Positions 30,478 to 38,594 of a DNA stretch of 39,487 nt are shown in pieces. The stretch spans positions 1 through 39,487 of the forward strand of contig JAHFAF010000012.1 in NCBI GenBank assembly GCA_023250715.1, read 5' to 3'. Within the stretch, counting starts at the first letter, position 1. Each line of letters begins with the position of its first letter. Made by a program: the position numbers and the translations under genes. This DNA is from Pseudobdellovibrionaceae bacterium. Lineage in GTDB: Bacteria > Bdellovibrionota > FAC87 > UBA2466. The notes below the pieces were generated by a model, which did not search any database, was not told the DNA's origin, and worked only from the letters and a program-made list of their open reading frames with translations.

Positions 30478-31166
30478 TTGCGTACTTTATACCCGATTCC
30501 ACGCACCGTCACGATGCGGCCTCCTTCTTCTCCCAATTTTTTTCTCAGCGTCATCACATGCACATCAATATTTCGTTTTACTAGCTCACTTTCATTTCTC
30601 TCTAATCGTTTTAAGAGCTCTTCTCGTGAAAAGGCCTTACCGGCATCCCTTGCCAATTCCCAAAGAAGATCGAATTCAGTCGCGGTAAAAGGAACCACTT
30701 CTCCGTGCACCCTTACTTCGCGGGTTCGTAAGTCCATCCGAATGCCGCCCACATGCAGATCATTCAAAACGGGATCATTCAAATTAGGCCCAGACCGCCG
30801 AAGGACCGCGCGAATACGGGCAATCAATGTGCGGACGCTAAAAGGCTTCGCCACATAATCGTCGGCGCCGAGCTCAAGCCCAAGAGTAACATCGGCCTCC
30901 TCCGAATGAGCCGTCACCATGATGATCGGAATCGCTTTGGTTTTGTCTTCTTCACGCAGCCGCTTACAGACTTCAATCCCATTCATTTGAGGCATCGTAA
31001 TATCGAGAAGCACCAACGAAGGTTGAAAGGAATGCACGGCATCCAGACCCGCCTTCCCATCGGCGGCCCACTTCACCCGAAAGCCCTCCCTCTCCAGCCG
31101 TGCTTGAACCATCTCAGCTATCGCGACATCATCTTCGACGATTAGAATTTTCTCAGCGGCGGCCAT
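30474..31166 (-). CDS. OmpR/PhoB-family response regulator
   Basis: 230 aa. The receiver domain has the acidic pocket (EDD, 11-13), phospho-acceptor Asp55 in LLDITMP, Thr85 in MVTAH, and Lys107 in AKPF. A linker (about 120-135) leads to an OmpR-type winged helix with FTATEFDLLWELARDAGKAF and the recognition region RNIDVHVMTLRKKLG, ending in VRGIGYKV. It is a DNA-binding transcription factor, normally dimeric on direct repeats. The gene is divergent from a histidine kinase gene 93 bp away, which is the probable partner, and is coupled to the exported msrB. The spacer carries both inverted and tandem direct repeats that may be its sites. Confidence 0.95.
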   Translation of the reverse strand: MAAAEKILIVEDDVAIAEMVQARLEREGFRVKWAADGKAGLDAVHSFQPSLVLLDITMPQMNGIEVCKRLREEDKTKAIPIIMVTAHSEEADVTLGLELGADDYVAKPFSVRTLIARIRAVLRRSGPNLNDPVLNDLHVGGIRMDLRTREVRVHGEVVPFTATEFDLLWELARDAGKAFSREELLKRLERNESELVKRNIDVHVMTLRKKLGEEGGRIVTVRGIGYKVRK

Positions 31167-31198
31167 AAACTAAAATTTGTTCCTTGAAATGAGAAGTC

Positions 31199-31255
31199 AC
31201 CGATCTCTTATCGGTTGGAAATTCCGAAAGAAATAGACGAAATAGACCGATAAGA
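31199..31255. promoter_or_regulatory. Operator-like repeats in the response regulator/kinase divergent spacer
   Basis: ACCGAT (31199-31204) faces ATCGGT (31210-31215). The extended half-site TCTTATCGGT (31206-31215) is perfectly inverted as ACCGATAAGA (31246-31255) 30 bp away. Between them is a perfect tandem 9-bp repeat, GAAATAGAC at 31230-31238 and 31239-31247. The spacer is 93 bp, so one regulator could control both divergent genes. Confidence 0.55.
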
Positions 31256-31259
31256 AAAC

Positions 31260-32741
31260 ATGGCCGCCCGCCCTGCACTACCAGCCCTTTTGCCGTTGAC
31301 CAAACGCGTCGCTTCTATCGCGGGTGGAGCCCTAATTCTGCTCAGTTGCTCGGCTCGGCCCTTGTTCGCAATGAACGTAAAGGACGCCTTTTCTTTATTC
31401 CTCTTAGGCATCGCTATCTTGAGTTTGCATTGGCCCATGGCCAAGTATCATCAGTTTCTGGGACGCAGCATTGGAATCAGTCTTTTATTAATTAGTGGAG
31501 GAACTCCTTGGGCCATTCGTTTGCTGGACGCGAGCCTTCTCTTTCTCCCCAGTCCCTCTTCGAAAAAATATTGGCTGGGACAGCTTCTGATTTTGACCGC
31601 GGGAAGCATGGGTTTCTATCAAGCACTAAACTATTCGCTCGAAATGAAAGGCGAGTCCGTCTTTCAACCCCACATGCCGCTAGCAACTCTCTCCGGAGTT
31701 CTCCTCTCCGTGATTGGCTTATTCTGTCTCAATCCCCACCGTGGAATTATCGGGCTTCTTACAAAATCTAGCGCCGGGGGCATGCTGGCGAGAAGGCTTC
31801 TTCCCTGGGCACTTGGAATTCCTCTACTTCTCTGGTGGTTTCGAATTTACGGTCAGGCCCATCACTTTTATTCGGAAGAGCAAGGCTTCGCGCTTTTCTT
31901 CACGCTCACCCTGGTGACCCTCGTGATCCTGATCACACGGACTGCGCTGCGATTACACGACATGGATTCTCAGCGCGCAAAATCTGCCGAAGTAATCGAG
32001 ACCCATCGAAAGGCGCTCCTTTACTCCTCGAAGATGTCGGCCCTCGGAGAGATGGCGAGCGGAATTGCACACGAAATCAATAATCCTCTTTCTGTCATTT
32101 ATGGCGAAGCCGAAGGCCTGCGCGAGCTTGCGACCGCTAAAAAACTCAACTTCGAAGAAGTAGCGCGGCTTGCGACAAAGATTGAAGCGACGACCGAGCG
32201 TATCTCGCGAATCGTGAAGGGTTTGAGAACTTTCGCTCGCGATTCCCGCGAGGAGCCTTTTGTATTCGTGCCCCTCTATCAAATTCTCGAAGATACACTG
32301 GCTTTCTGTCGTGAACGTTTCAAAATTCACAAGACCCAGCTGGAAGTCGCTAAAATTCCCCTTTCCTTGCAGATTGAGTGTAGGCGGGTCCAACTCTCCC
32401 AAGTTTTTCTGAACCTTCTCAACAACGCTTTCGATGCCGTTCACAATCAAGAAGATCGTCAAGTTCGAATTGATTGGAAAGAGATCGGCCCCGACATCGA
32501 ACTTCAAGTTAGTGACAATGGCCCCGGCATCCCTGAAAAAATTCGAGACAAAATATTTCAGCCTTTCTTTACGACGAAGGAAGTGGGAAAGGGTACGGGC
32601 CTTGGTCTCTCAATAGCAAATGGAATTATCGAGGCCCACCAGGGGTCACTCCGGGTCGAAACCCCACCGACGGGAAATGGATCGGTCTTTAAGGTACTCC
32701 TGCCCCGAGTACAGGCGAAAGATCAGAAGAAAGCGGCCTAA
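31260..32741 (+). CDS. Membrane-bound sensor histidine kinase (ZraS/NtrB-type core)
   Basis: 493 aa. Roughly six or seven hydrophobic helices span residues about 17-230, with no large periplasmic domain, so it may sense within or near the membrane. The cytosolic part has a dimerisation/phospho-acceptor helix EMASGIAHEINNPL with His271, an N box LLNNAFDAV, G1 DNGPGI, F box PFFTTK and G2 GKGTGLGLSI, in the order of an HATPase_c domain. It autophosphorylates and passes phosphate to a response regulator, probably the divergent PhoB-like one. Its stop codon overlaps the stop of the convergent gene by 3 bases. There is no clear ribosome binding site before the ATG. Confidence 0.94.
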   Translation: MAARPALPALLPLTKRVASIAGGALILLSCSARPLFAMNVKDAFSLFLLGIAILSLHWPMAKYHQFLGRSIGISLLLISGGTPWAIRLLDASLLFLPSPSSKKYWLGQLLILTAGSMGFYQALNYSLEMKGESVFQPHMPLATLSGVLLSVIGLFCLNPHRGIIGLLTKSSAGGMLARRLLPWALGIPLLLWWFRIYGQAHHFYSEEQGFALFFTLTLVTLVILITRTALRLHDMDSQRAKSAEVIETHRKALLYSSKMSALGEMASGIAHEINNPLSVIYGEAEGLRELATAKKLNFEEVARLATKIEATTERISRIVKGLRTFARDSREEPFVFVPLYQILEDTLAFCRERFKIHKTQLEVAKIPLSLQIECRRVQLSQVFLNLLNNAFDAVHNQEDRQVRIDWKEIGPDIELQVSDNGPGIPEKIRDKIFQPFFTTKEVGKGTGLGLSIANGIIEAHQGSLRVETPPTGNGSVFKVLLPRVQAKDQKKAA

Positions 32742-33694
32742 TCCGCCCTTTCAGCCATATTAATCACCGTATCTAGCATGATATTTCTGGACTGCTCTTC
32801 GATATACTTCAGCTCAGCCCGGAAGTCTCCGGCGGTAAAATACCGGATGTAGCCATCCGAATTTAAAAACCACTGCGAAATTACCCCCCCTGCGACCCTG
32901 GATACGCTCACGTTTACCGTACGCCCACTGGCCAGAACGTCCTCGACATTCACTGGAAACTTAATGGTGGAGGGAGTAGGAATTGTCCCTCCTTCAAGAA
33001 AAAATTCTTCAAGGCCGTCTTTTTCACGCGTTTCAAACTTCTGTTCCGCGTAGTACCCGAAGCCCGTTAGAAACCCCAAAAGTTCCGGACCCCGTACCGA
33101 GATTAGTCCTCGCATGGGGGAACTCTCAATTTCATCCTCCTCCGGCAAGGGTTTGTCCGTCTTTATATCGTAAGGAATGAGATCAAGAATGAAGTAAAAG
33201 CCCCCATGCTTATTCGCATACTGTTTCGCATGAAGGATGGAGCTCCGTAACTTTTCAAACGTAGATTTGAGTTTGCTTGAACTTTTTTCGGCCACCTGAC
33301 AAGAGCCATTCGATATATACCAAACCTCCTTCGCGGCCGTGCCCTGAATTACCCGCTTCTCGGTCTTTTGAGCGGTACAAGGACCGCAAAGAGAAACAGC
33401 GTCAATCCACGAGCTGCGCGCCGAGATCGTATGCTTCTCCTGCGCCTCAACGGCGGATGCCTCCCCCTCTTGCTGGAGAGTTTTTAACTTCTGCTTTTCC
33501 GCATCCAAAGCGACCCGTTTTTCCTCCAGGGTCTTTCGGCATTCCGGATTCTCCATCCGGGCCGCAAAAAACTCGCGAGAGGTTTTTCCACCGGTAAGAA
33601 CCAGATCCACACCGGGTTCCGGAATTTTCGGCTTGTCCAAAGCGGTGGCGGAAGTTGAAACCAATACCCAACCCAAAACTACAAATAAACGCAT
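32738..33694 (-). CDS. Exported protein of unknown function with an N-terminal coiled coil
   Basis: 318 aa from the ATG at 33694, which opens a signal peptide (MRLFVVLGWVLVSTSATA); an upstream ATG would extend it by 12 residues into the SDR gene. After cleavage the sequence has a heptad-like coiled coil (TLEEKRVALDAEKQKLKTLQ), a Cys cluster (LCGPCTAQK), then a mixed alpha/beta region with FYFILDLIPYD and GPELLGFLTGFGYYAEQKF. No family is recognised. It starts 8 nt after the SDR gene and may be the last gene of that operon, though its exported nature sets it apart from the cytosolic enzymes. Its stop codon overlaps that of the histidine kinase tail to tail. Confidence 0.72.
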   Translation of the reverse strand: MRLFVVLGWVLVSTSATALDKPKIPEPGVDLVLTGGKTSREFFAARMENPECRKTLEEKRVALDAEKQKLKTLQQEGEASAVEAQEKHTISARSSWIDAVSLCGPCTAQKTEKRVIQGTAAKEVWYISNGSCQVAEKSSSKLKSTFEKLRSSILHAKQYANKHGGFYFILDLIPYDIKTDKPLPEEDEIESSPMRGLISVRGPELLGFLTGFGYYAEQKFETREKDGLEEFFLEGGTIPTPSTIKFPVNVEDVLASGRTVNVSVSRVAGGVISQWFLNSDGYIRYFTAGDFRAELKYIEEQSRNIMLDTVINMAERAD

Positions 33695-33702
33695 CTTTCG
33701 GC

Positions 33703-34527
33703 TTATAAAGGGTAGTGGTTTAGAAGCCAATCTTTAAAGCTACGCGCTAATAACACCTTAGATCCTCGAATCGTGGTACGTGGAAAAAGCCGGTACATTC
33801 GAAGCATTAGCCGTCCATTCCAGGTGGGGAAAACCTCGGCCTCCCCCCGGGCAAGTGCAGCCAAAATCTCCCGGGCGACAGTATTCGGAGAAACGAGTGC
33901 CCACTCGAGCCATTTGGGAAAACCAAGAGTCTGCCCCTTTGCCAAAATCGACGTATTTACGAATCCAGGAGAGACGAGACTAAGTTTCACGGAGGAACCC
34001 GAAAGACGGAGCTCTTCTCTCAAAGCGCGAGTGAAACCTACTACCGCATGTTTGGTGGCTACATAGGCAGACATGAAAGGGGGGGCCAAATGCCCTGCAA
34101 CGGAAGCAACATTTACAATTCTTCCCTTCCCACGACTCTCCATATCTTTGAGAGCAAGACGAGTTCCCTTCACCACGGCTTGCAAATTAATTTCAATCAC
34201 GCGATCAAATTGCTCCCCGGTAAGTTTCTTGAATTCCCCAAGCCCAGAGACACCGGCATTATTGATCCAAACATCCACCGGAGAGGCCTCTCTAAGAGCT
34301 CTTTCCAAGGTAGTCTCCTCGGAAACATCTCCGACGACAGGATGAACTTTTTGCCCAAGCTTGCGAGCTTCTCTTTCCCACGCAACAAGGCCGATTTCAT
34401 CGAGGTCCACCGCCCAGACCTCCGCACCCGCTTCCAATAGCTTTTCCCCGAGCGCTCGCCCTATCCCGCCGGCCGCTCCGGTGATGACGACTCGCCGTCT
34501 TTGAAAGGCCTTACCAATTTTGCTCAT
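33703..34527 (-). CDS. Short-chain dehydrogenase/reductase (SDR)
   Basis: 274 aa, classical SDR length. NAD(P)-binding TGAAGGIG (16-23), the stabilising NNAG (89-92), and catalytic Ser142 with Tyr155-x3-Lys159 (SAYVATK) are all present. Asp41/Asp43 at the end of beta-2 (VDLDE) favours NAD over NADP. It oxidises an alcohol or reduces a ketone; the substrate is unknown. The C-terminal 80 residues, rich in aromatic and hydrophobic residues (FPKWLEWALVSP, LMLRMYRLFPRTT), suggest a lipophilic substrate or membrane association. The start overlaps the M24 gene stop by 17 nt. Confidence 0.94.
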   Translation of the reverse strand: MSKIGKAFQRRRVVITGAAGGIGRALGEKLLEAGAEVWAVDLDEIGLVAWEREARKLGQKVHPVVGDVSEETTLERALREASPVDVWINNAGVSGLGEFKKLTGEQFDRVIEINLQAVVKGTRLALKDMESRGKGRIVNVASVAGHLAPPFMSAYVATKHAVVGFTRALREELRLSGSSVKLSLVSPGFVNTSILAKGQTLGFPKWLEWALVSPNTVAREILAALARGEAEVFPTWNGRLMLRMYRLFPRTTIRGSKVLLARSFKDWLLNHYPL

Positions 34528-35350
34528 CGATCCACTCCGCCCCCTTTGGGGTCACAAGTAAAATCTCTTCGAACTTCGCCCCGAAATATTGGGTTCCCAA
34601 ATGAGGTTCGATCGCCCAAAGCCCTACCCAATCCCCTTCGAACTGCGGACCAAGAAGTTGGCCGAAAAGGCCCCGCGACGTCAGCTCCCAATAAGATTGC
34701 CACCCGAAATTCCAAAATTTGAAACGCCTGGCCTTTTCAGAAGTCCGGTGCACCCGATGGCCCAATACGGAAAACGGGTATTTCTGGTGGATATTCTCGT
34801 AACCCTTTTCTTTGATTTTATCGTCGATAATACGCCAGAGATCCCCACCCAGAATCCATTCGGGAATTCCCGCTCGAAGTTCCTCTAAAAAAGCCCGCGC
34901 GCGTTGAAACTCCGGATTCGAGCCCAAGCTCGCCGTGTAGCCGATATCGCAGATAAAACCTTTGAAGACCGGCGCAACATCCAAAATGAAAACTTCGCCT
35001 GGCAGAATAATTCTCTTGGAAGGCGAGTACTCGGCATAGGTCCGAATTCCGTAGAACCGCGTTCTTTCCCCGAACCAGGCAAATGGGTGATGGAAAAATC
35101 CGTTTACTCCGTGGTCGCCCAGGTAGGTGCCGACGAGCTCGGCCGCCTGCTTCTCTGTCCAGCCTTCGCGGATCATCGCCCCCACTTCTTTTACCGCTTC
35201 CTGCGCTAACCGCTGTGCCGAGCGAAACCCAGCGACGGTCTCGGCGTCGGGGACCGAATTCACGGGAGGAGCATATCTTCGGAAAAGGGGAAGAGCGGTG
35301 ACTCGTGAAGCTCTACGAAGAAAGGGCTCCAATCTCAGATCTGTTCTCAA
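34511..35350 (-). CDS. M24-family (creatinase/aminopeptidase P-like) metallohydrolase
   Basis: 279 aa. The pita-bread metallopeptidase ligands are all in order: Asp124 (ILDVAP), Asp135 (CDIGYT), His198 (LGHRVH), Glu248 (AIEPH) and Glu262 (KFEEILLV). A preceding HHPFAWFGERTRF supplies the substrate-binding His. The N-terminal creatinase domain is absent, so this is a single-domain form. Such enzymes cleave Xaa-Pro bonds or related amide/guanidino substrates with two metal ions. The frame opens with TTG at 35350, with GGGGAG 4 nt before it, overlapping the hydrolase gene by 38 nt; a GTG at codon 30 is an alternative. It is cytosolic and part of the overlapping enzyme operon. Confidence 0.88.
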   Translation of the reverse strand: MRTDLRLEPFLRRASRVTALPLFRRYAPPVNSVPDAETVAGFRSAQRLAQEAVKEVGAMIREGWTEKQAAELVGTYLGDHGVNGFFHHPFAWFGERTRFYGIRTYAEYSPSKRIILPGEVFILDVAPVFKGFICDIGYTASLGSNPEFQRARAFLEELRAGIPEWILGGDLWRIIDDKIKEKGYENIHQKYPFSVLGHRVHRTSEKARRFKFWNFGWQSYWELTSRGLFGQLLGPQFEGDWVGLWAIEPHLGTQYFGAKFEEILLVTPKGAEWIDEQNW

Positions 35351-36182
35351 AAAACTCCCCTAGAAGCCGGTTCACCCGTTGAGGGTCAACCCGGTGCAGC
35401 CAATGATTACCTGGGAGTATACGGCAGGTAAAGTGCGCGGCGAAAGGTCGAAACTCTTCGTAATTGGGAGGAGCCAGAAAGGCGTCCTTTTCCCCCCATA
35501 AGACAAGAACCGGGCAATTTACCGATGGAACGGGATTGCGAAGTGCCCGAGGCAACTCTTTCGCAAATTCACGGTACTGCTGGAGCGGAGCTTCAAGACA
35601 CTCCTGGACCTGTTCCTTCTGCAAAGCAATCGATTCCGGAATCTCGCCCAATTGATGGGCTACTCGTAAGAGTGTCTTTGGAAAAAATTTTACGGCGAGC
35701 TCAGGAACCCGTGGCATCTGGAAAAAATAGATGTACCAGGATTTGAAAAGTTGATGGGGCCGATTGATCCGCCGGGCCATCACAGGAAGTGGAAGGCCGT
35801 TCATCAATACGAGCCCTTTCAATCTATCGCCGAGATAAAGCGCCAGATTCGACGCATGCACGGCCCCCAGATCGTGGCCTACGCAATAGATCGGCCGCTT
35901 TCCCTCAGGATCGACTCGATTTAGGACCTGCAATAGATCGAGCGCCGAGGCCTTAAGACCAAAGCGGTCTTTCTTGGAGCTATTTTCCGAGGGGCCGGCC
36001 CCGCGCGTGTAGGGGCAAATCACCTCATAGCGGGACTGAAAATGTTCGGCCTGAAATTGCCAGGTCTCCGGGGAATCGGGAAAGCCGTGAAGAAAAAGAA
36101 GAATGGGATGGGAAGAATTCCCGGATCGCCACCAAGCGGTACGAAGGCCCCGTAGACGCGCTATTTCCAAATGCCCCGTCAT
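35313..36182 (-). CDS. Alpha/beta hydrolase with Asp nucleophile (epoxide hydrolase/haloalkane dehalogenase class)
   Basis: 289 aa. The oxyanion motif HGFPDS (32-37), nucleophile elbow GHDLG (Asp104 in place of Ser), acid Asp233 in GEKDAF and His260 in GNHWLHRVDP define the Asp-nucleophile branch. Two cap-domain tyrosines in SWYIYFFQMP (Tyr150, Tyr152) point to epoxide hydrolase rather than dehalogenase, because such tyrosines activate the epoxide oxygen. It is cytosolic with no signal peptide. Its ATG overlaps the stop of the diiron gene by 4 nt, so it is translationally coupled. It may open an epoxide made by the neighbouring oxygenase; that link is inference. Confidence 0.92.
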   Translation of the reverse strand: MTGHLEIARLRGLRTAWWRSGNSSHPILLFLHGFPDSPETWQFQAEHFQSRYEVICPYTRGAGPSENSSKKDRFGLKASALDLLQVLNRVDPEGKRPIYCVGHDLGAVHASNLALYLGDRLKGLVLMNGLPLPVMARRINRPHQLFKSWYIYFFQMPRVPELAVKFFPKTLLRVAHQLGEIPESIALQKEQVQECLEAPLQQYREFAKELPRALRNPVPSVNCPVLVLWGEKDAFLAPPNYEEFRPFAAHFTCRILPGNHWLHRVDPQRVNRLLGEFFENRSEIGALSS

Positions 36183-37180
36183 ACGGCGGTTAGAGTCAAG
36201 GAAGGTTGCGGGTAGGGAATGCCGAAAACGCCGAGGCGCTGTGCCTCAAGGAGAGTTTGCGTGTGGTGACGCGTATTCAGAAGAACACTCAAATAAGGCG
36301 CTGAAACGAATAATCGATGAATCACGCTGGGCCAGGATAGGGAATCAAAGAGAGGAATACAACTGGCAAGCGTTTCGAAGAACGGGTGCACTCCCCTCAA
36401 CTCACGCACCCTAAAAAATTTCTGAAGCTCAGCCAAAACCCACCCCGATGTAAAACATTGCGCTGTCAGGAGATCGGTTTTTGCCAGCAGTGCCTGCTTC
36501 ATCCCTCCTCGTGCGCGGCCCATGAGCTCCAGCATAAGAAAGGCATAATTTCTATGGCGCGATTCTTCCTCGAGATGCCTTAAGTGAAGTTCATGATAAA
36601 GCGGATCCACCAATTCCTTTGAGCGGTGGAGCTCTTTGTAAAGTTGAATAGAAACTTCCTCGACGGTGGCTACCGTCCACCAAAACGCTCCTCCGCCTGC
36701 TTCGGAGTTTTTCAAAATCGTATGCAAGTACCAAGAACCCCAGGTTTTGGGTAACAGCTTCTCTACTAAATCTGGACTGAGCCCCATTTGCTCGCAAAAG
36801 AGATCATTGAACCTGCGAAAAGCGAGAGAATGCTTTTCCTCTTCTTCAAAGAAGAGAACACCTAGCTCCTCCATTTCGGGATTAATGGGATAGGAGCGAA
36901 GGACTCTCGCCCACGCGGGATCTCGCATTTTATTAATGACCGATTCGGTTTCGGCAATCATGGAATTAATGACGAGTCCCAACCACTGCGAGAGAGCCAG
37001 GCGTTGCTCGCCGCTTGCGCCGGGAAAAGCTATCGCGTCCGCATCGAGCGGAAGAAAGGAGCGAGTAAGATCAATACCGCCACCCCAGGAAATACTATCC
37101 TCTAAGTGCCATGCATGCCTTCGCTGGCTCTTGACCTGAGATTGCAGCTTTTGTTCGTCGAACGGGTTCCATCCCGCCAT
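36179..37180 (-). CDS. AurF-like diiron protein (putative oxygenase)
   Basis: 333 aa of ferritin-like helices. The metal-ligand pattern of AurF-type diiron oxygenases can be traced: Glu77, E114-x2-H117 (EEKHSLAF), Glu174 or Glu175 (VATVEEVSIQLY), and H202-x3-E206-x2-H209 (HLEEESRH). AurF oxidises an arylamine to a nitroarene; relatives N-oxygenate or hydroxylate diverse substrates. Some predicted metal-dependent hydrolases share a similar fold, so the activity is not certain. It is cytosolic. The ATG lies 8 nt after a TATAAC box with no Shine-Dalgarno sequence, so the mRNA may be leaderless. It is the first gene of a four-enzyme overlapping operon and is divergent from a PLP decarboxylase. 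Confidence 0.8.
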   Translation of the reverse strand: MAGWNPFDEQKLQSQVKSQRRHAWHLEDSISWGGGIDLTRSFLPLDADAIAFPGASGEQRLALSQWLGLVINSMIAETESVINKMRDPAWARVLRSYPINPEMEELGVLFFEEEEKHSLAFRRFNDLFCEQMGLSPDLVEKLLPKTWGSWYLHTILKNSEAGGGAFWWTVATVEEVSIQLYKELHRSKELVDPLYHELHLRHLEEESRHRNYAFLMLELMGRARGGMKQALLAKTDLLTAQCFTSGWVLAELQKFFRVRELRGVHPFFETLASCIPLFDSLSWPSVIHRLFVSAPYLSVLLNTRHHTQTLLEAQRLGVFGIPYPQPSLTLTAV

Positions 37181-37185
37181 GTCTT

Positions 37186-37195
37186 AATGTTATAG
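37186..37195. promoter_or_regulatory. Divergent overlapping -10 boxes, AATGTTATAG
   Basis: The 25-bp divergent spacer contains AATGTTATAG. It reads TATAAC on the minus strand (37189-37194), 8 nt before the diiron gene ATG, and TATAGC on the plus strand (37191-37196), 9 nt before the decarboxylase ATG. Neither gene has a ribosome binding site, so both mRNAs would be leaderless or nearly so. The same 10-mer lies at 28231-28240. Confidence 0.5.
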
Positions 37196-37205
37196 CTACC
37201 GCATC

Positions 37206-38591
37206 ATGGACGAACTACGCACCGCATTCGATCCCGAACAATTCCGACGGCACGGCCACAAACTAGTGGACCACTTGGCCGACTACTTGAATGGAGTCCT
37301 AGAGGGCAAGGGCCCGGTACACCCTTGGATAGAACCGGAAAAGAGACTGGCAAATTGGCCCAAGATCGAAACTCCAGCACCGAACTTGAGCCAAATTTTT
37401 TCCGATCTCATCGAGCAAAGCCAGCATTTGCATCACCCCTCCTACGTGGGACACCAAATGGCAGTGCCCCTTCCCCTAACGGCTCTAGCCGATCTCGCCA
37501 CATCGGTTTTGAACAATAGTAGCGCCATTTACGAGATGGGCCCCTCAGGCGTTCTCATCGAAAAGAGATGCCTCGAATGGATGGCGAAAACTCTGGGTTA
37601 CAGTCCCGAAGCGGACGGCGTCTTTACTTCCGGTGGGACATTGGGAAATCTCACGGCCCTCTTGGCCGCCCGCCAAAAAAAGGGCGGGGGAAATTGTTTC
37701 CTCGTTTCCGATCAAGCGCATTACTCCATTGATCGGGCGGTAAAAATCATGGGGTGGGGTGAAGAGGGGCTGGAAAAAGTCCCGGTCGATGAGAAATTCA
37801 AGATGCGGGTCGAAGCACTCGAGCCGACACTTCGCAAAGCTCGCGATGCGGGAAAGAGAGTCATCGGCATTAGCGCCAATGCCTGTTCGACTTCGACCGG
37901 ATCGTTTGATCCGCTGCCCGAAATAGCAGCCTTCGCAAAAAAACAGGGCCTTTGGTTTCACGCGGACGGTGCGCACGGGGCGGCCACTTGTTTGAGTGAA
38001 AAATACCGCTCCCTAGTAAAGGGAATCGAGCAGGCCGATTCCGTTGTGTGGGACGCCCACAAAATGCTCATGGTCCCGGCCCTCACTACAGCGGTACTCT
38101 TCAAGGACGGAACGGACTCCTTCGAGACGTTTTCCCAGGAAGCCTCTTACCTATTTCAGAAAAGCGCCCGAGAGGAATGGTACAACCCCTGCCATCGTAC
38201 TTTAGAATGTACGAAGAGAGACTTTGCCTTTCGCCTCTACCTAGTATTGCGCGCATATGGGCAAGGCCTGTTCGCCGATTACGTGACCCGGCAATATGAT
38301 CTGGCCCGAGCCTTCGCGAGAAAGCTCGAGGATACGGATGACTTCGAAATAGCCATTAAGCCAGAGTCCAATATCGTGTGCTTTAGATATACGGCAATGA
38401 AAAGTGCGGACTTGGATAGCTTTCACACCCAAGTCCGTAAGAAAATAATTGCGTCAGGAAAAACTTATCTGGTGCAGGCACAACTCCCCAAGGGAGTTTA
38501 TCTGCGCACCACAATAATGAACCCCTTCACGACGGAAGAGGTTCTTGAAAATGTGATCCAGGAAGTGCGAGCTGAATTCGAGAAGCTCTAG
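37206..38591 (+). CDS. PLP-dependent group II amino-acid decarboxylase
   Basis: 461 aa, close to the usual length of aromatic-amino-acid decarboxylases. PLP contacts: TSGGTLGN (141-148) for phosphate, His172 (DQAHYS) stacking on the ring, Asp254 in HADGAHG pairing with the pyridine nitrogen, and Lys286 in WDAHKM forming the Schiff base. HPSYVGHQM and the SSAIYEMGP active-site segment are as in this family. It decarboxylates an amino acid (aromatic amino acid, glutamate, aspartate or diaminobutyrate are all possible) to the amine. No Shine-Dalgarno sequence precedes the ATG. Divergent pairing with the AurF-like operon suggests the amine product might feed those enzymes. Confidence 0.94.
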   Translation: MDELRTAFDPEQFRRHGHKLVDHLADYLNGVLEGKGPVHPWIEPEKRLANWPKIETPAPNLSQIFSDLIEQSQHLHHPSYVGHQMAVPLPLTALADLATSVLNNSSAIYEMGPSGVLIEKRCLEWMAKTLGYSPEADGVFTSGGTLGNLTALLAARQKKGGGNCFLVSDQAHYSIDRAVKIMGWGEEGLEKVPVDEKFKMRVEALEPTLRKARDAGKRVIGISANACSTSTGSFDPLPEIAAFAKKQGLWFHADGAHGAATCLSEKYRSLVKGIEQADSVVWDAHKMLMVPALTTAVLFKDGTDSFETFSQEASYLFQKSAREEWYNPCHRTLECTKRDFAFRLYLVLRAYGQGLFADYVTRQYDLARAFARKLEDTDDFEIAIKPESNIVCFRYTAMKSADLDSFHTQVRKKIIASGKTYLVQAQLPKGVYLRTTIMNPFTTEEVLENVIQEVRAEFEKL

Positions 38592-38594
38592 GGT

